64,000 bases of DNA from Wolbachia pipientis (GTDB lineage: Bacteria > Pseudomonadota > Alphaproteobacteria > Rickettsiales > Anaplasmataceae), in assembly GCF_030373985.1 (NCBI RefSeq), contig NZ_JAUCRB010000003.1:1-64000 (forward strand). The letters run 5' to 3'. Each line of letters opens with the position of its first letter. Positions within the stretch are counted from its first letter, which is position 1. Made by a program: the position numbers and the translations under genes. The notes beneath the pieces are model-generated. The model ran no database searches. It had not been told where the DNA came from and saw nothing but the letters and a program-made list of their open reading frames with translations. Below, piece by piece: positions 60,809 to 64,000 of the stretch.

Positions 60809-63480
60809 TGTTTTTGGGGAAGAAAATTGTTGGTAGTGAAAATTAACATATTGATATTAATACCTCTTATACTGTGAAGAATTAAAAGGTTCTTTCTCTG
60901 AGGGAGTAGAACGGGGAAGAAAATCGAAATCTGACGAAAGAGTTCAAGTCCAGGGTATTTCACTCATAGGAAAAAAGGAGTGACACAACTTCTTAAAGTT
61001 AAGAATGGGAAATTACGTAATACACGCGCGGGAGCAAACACAAATGCTAGAAGTTAAACATGAACTAAAGGTTGTTCAATCTATCTATCAAAGTTCGAAT
61101 GGTTATGAAGATTGAGTTATTGTAAACGATGAAAATCAGCTTAATCAAAACTCTAGCACAGCAACTACATTAGAATTTCAGTTAACACAATTTTTGTTCA
61201 GTAAGGTAAAGGCAAATGAGCATAATAAGAGATGCATGTTCTGGTAAGCAAACTTGTAAAGACCTACCTAGGATGAGTTTTGTAATCAATGGTCGAACTA
61301 TAGACAAGAGTTTCGTTAGTCAGCTGTGTGGTGAATATGATCAAAATGATAAACACCAGACTGCAAAACATGTTTTTACAAAAATGTTCGGACATGCTAA
61401 GGCAGAAATTCCAAATGACCTTATACTGGAGAATTAACTACTAATATTGTATCAAGCGGGGTGTGAGTTTGCGATGTACGGGCAAATTTAGCCTATACTT
61501 GATCAATATAATTTAACACCAACAATTTCGGGAAAAACAATAAATATTAGTTGTAATAGTGCAGATACTGCAAGTGTTGGGTATAGTGGTGTTATAGTTG
61601 TAAAAAATCCAGGTCCAGACCAATTCTAACAATATAAATCTGGTAGTAAGTTAGAATTCACACTTAAATTTCAAAATGGTGAAGTAGAGTATGAAAACGG
61701 TAAGATAACACTTACCATTCCTGAGCAGTTGAAGGATTACAAAGCCAATAGCAAAAGTTTACTAGATGATATTAAGGAATATTTCACAGATGCTGATAAT
61801 GCAGTTATTGAGCCTCTCATTGCAAGTATTGGTGAAGGTCCTAAGTCATTTGTCGTAGATCGAGAAAGTTTGAATAGTGATAAAGGGGCATCGTTTGTTA
61901 CGATTCCTGAAAATTCAGTCTTTAATCTAGGTAAAATGGTAAAATTAGTGAAAGAAGCAGTAGTGCTAAAGATGTTTGTGCCTTGAATACTTACATAGAC
62001 GTTGTTCAAGCTGGTGTTACTCATGTGTTGCCTGAAGAAGGTTTATCAGTAGTAGAAAAAATATTAGAAATAGTAAGTGACTTTACTAAGGAGCAAGGTA
62101 AGGCATGGAGTACTTATCCTACTATGCCTATTGTGTAAAATATTTATGCTTCTGGAAGATATTTTGAAGGTTATACTTCTCAAGTAGATTATTAAAAGGT
62201 TATAAGCCTTAGAACACTTTGCACAATACCAAATCTATTTTGTCTAGTAATAAGAATGGAAAAAATAACAACCAACCAAGTAGTCAAAAAACCCAAAATC
62301 TAAAAGTACTGGCAGTTAACAGCTGGAAAAAAATGTTGTGGACAATGGAAAAATATTATGGCCAATGGAGAGGCATCAACACAAAAGCCTATTAGCAGTA
62401 GTTATGAGAGGGGTAAAATGGGTAATAAAAGCATAAAAGAAAGATTGTCTCGCGCCATATGGGATATTTATTCGAGGAAGTGAAGTGTTTAGTAGAACAA
62501 GGTGGTGATGATATAACACAACCCGTTTTAAGTGAAGCCTTAAAGGAAGCTAATAATACAGAAGCTGAAAAGAAAGATATAAGATCTAAGCTCATAGAAA
62601 TTAGAAAATTTCTTAAAGAGAGGCTCGATAACATTGCTGGTTGCTGCATCATCATTTGATGGCAGTGTAGGAGATATTAGCACTACTACAAGTGATAACG
62701 CAACTTCTGCCAATATTGATGATGAGAAGGAACAAGCTTCTGATCAATCGGCAGAGCCTGAAAGTAAAGATGGTCAACAAAATTCACCTTTATCACAGAT
62801 TTTTGAAAGTAACAGTTCTTTAAGCCTCGTCAATGTACCTACGAAAGGTAAAGTTGATACTGACAGTAGTAATGGTGAATATGTTAAAGTTTCTCTGGTT
62901 CTTAGCAACGGCTCTTCAGTTGAGGACATAGATAAAAGTGGGATCGTCCCTACTTCTGAAAGTAGTAGTCTGCAAGATACAAAACCAAAAATTTTAGAAC
63001 AAACAAGTGATACTCAAACCAACTGCATGCAGCCTGATAATCAAAGTAACATGGATGATTATATTGACGATTATGGTCTATTAAGGTTCTTTTTAAAGAG
63101 GGATGACCGAGATTCACATCCAGAAAACACTTTCAGTAGTTAAAAAAGAAGCTGAACAAGGGAATTATACTAATGGCAACAGTAAACAACAGAGTGATTC
63201 AAAAAACACAAAAGGCAGTATGTGGTCTGTTATAGCTGCTTCTGCGTTGGCAATAGCTGGAATTGCTCTAACAGTAGATTGCAGTTCACTTGGAAATGTT
63301 AGCAGTAGAAATAGCAGTTGGAGATTGTTTGTTTGGTTGCTGCGGCAGTTGTACACTGCTGTACGCCTCAAAGCTCAGTTGAGAACAGCGAAGTCAAAAA
63401 AGTTGCATCTAAGAAAGGACTGTGGTTGCGTCTGTGTAATAAATAAATATGGTAGTCTGCCGTTGAATAATTTATTATAG
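60809..63480 (+). pseudogene. very large protein gene, heavily decayed, with two-helix C-terminal module
   Basis: Coding traces run in one direction for 2.6 kb in changing frames. They are ERVQVQGISLIG, TGA, MLEVKHELKVVQSIYQSSNG, TGA; FVINGRTIDKSFVSQLCGEY; PTISGKTINISCNSADTASV; LEFTLKFQNGEVEYENGKIT with IPENSVFNLGKMVKLVKEAV. Then come YIDVVQAGVTHVLPEEGLSV, GYLFEEVKCLVEQGGDDITQ, an acidic Ser-rich part (63 kb), and a hydrophobic end. The end reads IAGIALTV and, one frame over, IAVHLEMLAVEIAVG, nearly the same as the end of the pseudogene at 20388-20432. More than eight stops or shifts are present. The original was likely about 850 residues and accessory; no named family is claimed. Confidence 0.6.
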
Positions 63481-63507
63481 TTATATTAGTTATTAATAGA
63501 TAAAAGC

Positions 63508-64000
63508 GTGGTAGACTACGAAGAAATATTCTTAAACAAAATCAAAGATATAAAAAAAGAAGGGCGCTACCGCGAATTTACACGTTTTGCGTTGTTGCCT
63601 GGCAAGCTTCCCTATATTATGGACTACGAAAAAAATAGGGAAGTAATTATCTGGTGTAGTAATAATTATCTGGGAATGTCACAAAATAAGAGTGTCATTG
63701 CCGCTGTTCAGAATTCATCAATTGGAGCGGGAGGAACGAGAAATATATCCGGTACAACAAAAGAGGTTGTTGAACTCGAGCAATCTTTGGCTTGTTTGCA
63801 TAACAAGGAAGCTGCTTTAACTTTTGCTTGTGGCTACCTTGCCAACCAGACTACTCTTAGCACTTTATCGTCTGTTATTCCTGATGTAGTAATTTTTTCA
63901 GATGAGAAAAACCATTCTTCGATGATAGAAGGTATAAAGTCAGGAAAAAGACCAAAACACATATTTGAGCACAATGACGTTGATCATTTAGAAAAGTTGT
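63508..64000 (+). CDS. hemA: 5-aminolevulinate synthase, 5' part (runs off window)
   Basis: PLP enzyme that condenses glycine and succinyl-CoA, the first step of haem synthesis in alphaproteobacteria. It appears to start at GTG 63508 (VDYEEIFLNKIKDIKKEGRY) and stays open for 164 codons to the window end. Clear family blocks are IIWCSNNYLGMSQNKSVIAA, GAGGTRNISGTTKEVVELEQ, CGYLANQTTLSTL and SDEKNHSSMIEGI. The segment before GAGGTRN is a few residues shorter than I expect from other ALAS enzymes. The catalytic lysine lies beyond the window. No good Shine-Dalgarno is visible, so the start is tentative. Confidence 0.92.
   Translation, partial: MVDYEEIFLNKIKDIKKEGRYREFTRFALLPGKLPYIMDYEKNREVIIWCSNNYLGMSQNKSVIAAVQNSSIGAGGTRNISGTTKEVVELEQSLACLHNKEAALTFACGYLANQTTLSTLSSVIPDVVIFSDEKNHSSMIEGIKSGKRPKHIFEHNDVDHLEKL

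Overview
The window reads as a chromosomal segment of Wolbachia, or a very close relative (Alphaproteobacteria, Rickettsiales, Anaplasmataceae). The reasons are its AT-rich composition, the short phosphatidylserine-type membrane-lipid genes (psd-pssA), a 5-aminolevulinate synthase (hemA) rather than the C5 route, several amino-acid importers, no long operons, and many broken LRR-, ankyrin- and membrane-type host-interaction genes lying between intact housekeeping genes. This is inferred from reading the proteins; no search was run.

Layout. 1-6.4 kb: a decayed remnant, the psd-pssA pair (ATGA overlap), two tandem AGCS Na+/amino-acid symporters, plsY and two small broken genes. 6.7-8.1 kb: a zinc/cation efflux transporter, tRNA-Val(GAC) and copy 1 of a dispersed intergenic repeat. 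8.3-10.9 kb: an M9-collagenase-like HExxH gene split by two frameshifts. 11-15.7 kb: pyrB, a SurA-like chaperone, mnmE and tRNA-Ser(TGA). 15.7-20.6 kb: a broken AAA/DUF4143 ATPase gene, repeat copy 2, hsp20 with a readable promoter and hairpin, and a long decayed LRR/membrane gene. 20.6-36.1 kb: mostly intact housekeeping genes (topA, trhO, an iron-type ABC permease, apaG, purK, asd, two tandem APC permeases, gpmI, fabD, rpmE, nadK). 36.2-38 kb: a large intact orphan with a degenerate HAD-like domain, a PPxY motif and four membrane helices. 38-43.1 kb: repeat copy 3, uvrA and another decayed gene. 43.2-51.1 kb: mnmA, mreB, an apparently dead M32 carboxypeptidase, pal, tilS and ftsH. 51.1-52.5 kb: repeat copy 4 preceded by a duplicated tail of tmk, then tmk. 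52.6-57.3 kb: a redoxin, a Kef-type antiporter, SURF1, a ferritin, an RDD protein and a HAD phosphatase. 57.4-63.5 kb: two decayed genes flanking htpG. The window ends inside hemA.

How the parts work together. psd, pssA, plsY and fabD cover phospholipid and fatty-acid supply. mnmE, mnmA, trhO and tilS are four separate tRNA wobble or anticodon modification enzymes. hsp20, htpG, ftsH and the SurA-like protein handle protein quality control in the cytoplasm, inner membrane and periplasm. mreB and pal serve the envelope although the cell has little or no wall. AGCS and APC permeases import host amino acids. The iron-type permease, ferritin, SURF1 and hemA link iron, haem and respiration.

Most unusual content: the M32 pseudoenzyme, the collagenase-like pseudogene, the HAD/PPxY/membrane orphan, a two-helix C-terminal module shared by two otherwise different decayed genes 43 kb apart, a four-copy dispersed repeat, a family of small hairpins with a CTTGA/TCAAG-type loop, and the fossil tmk tail next to repeat copy 4. 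No intact insertion sequence, CRISPR array or prophage was seen.
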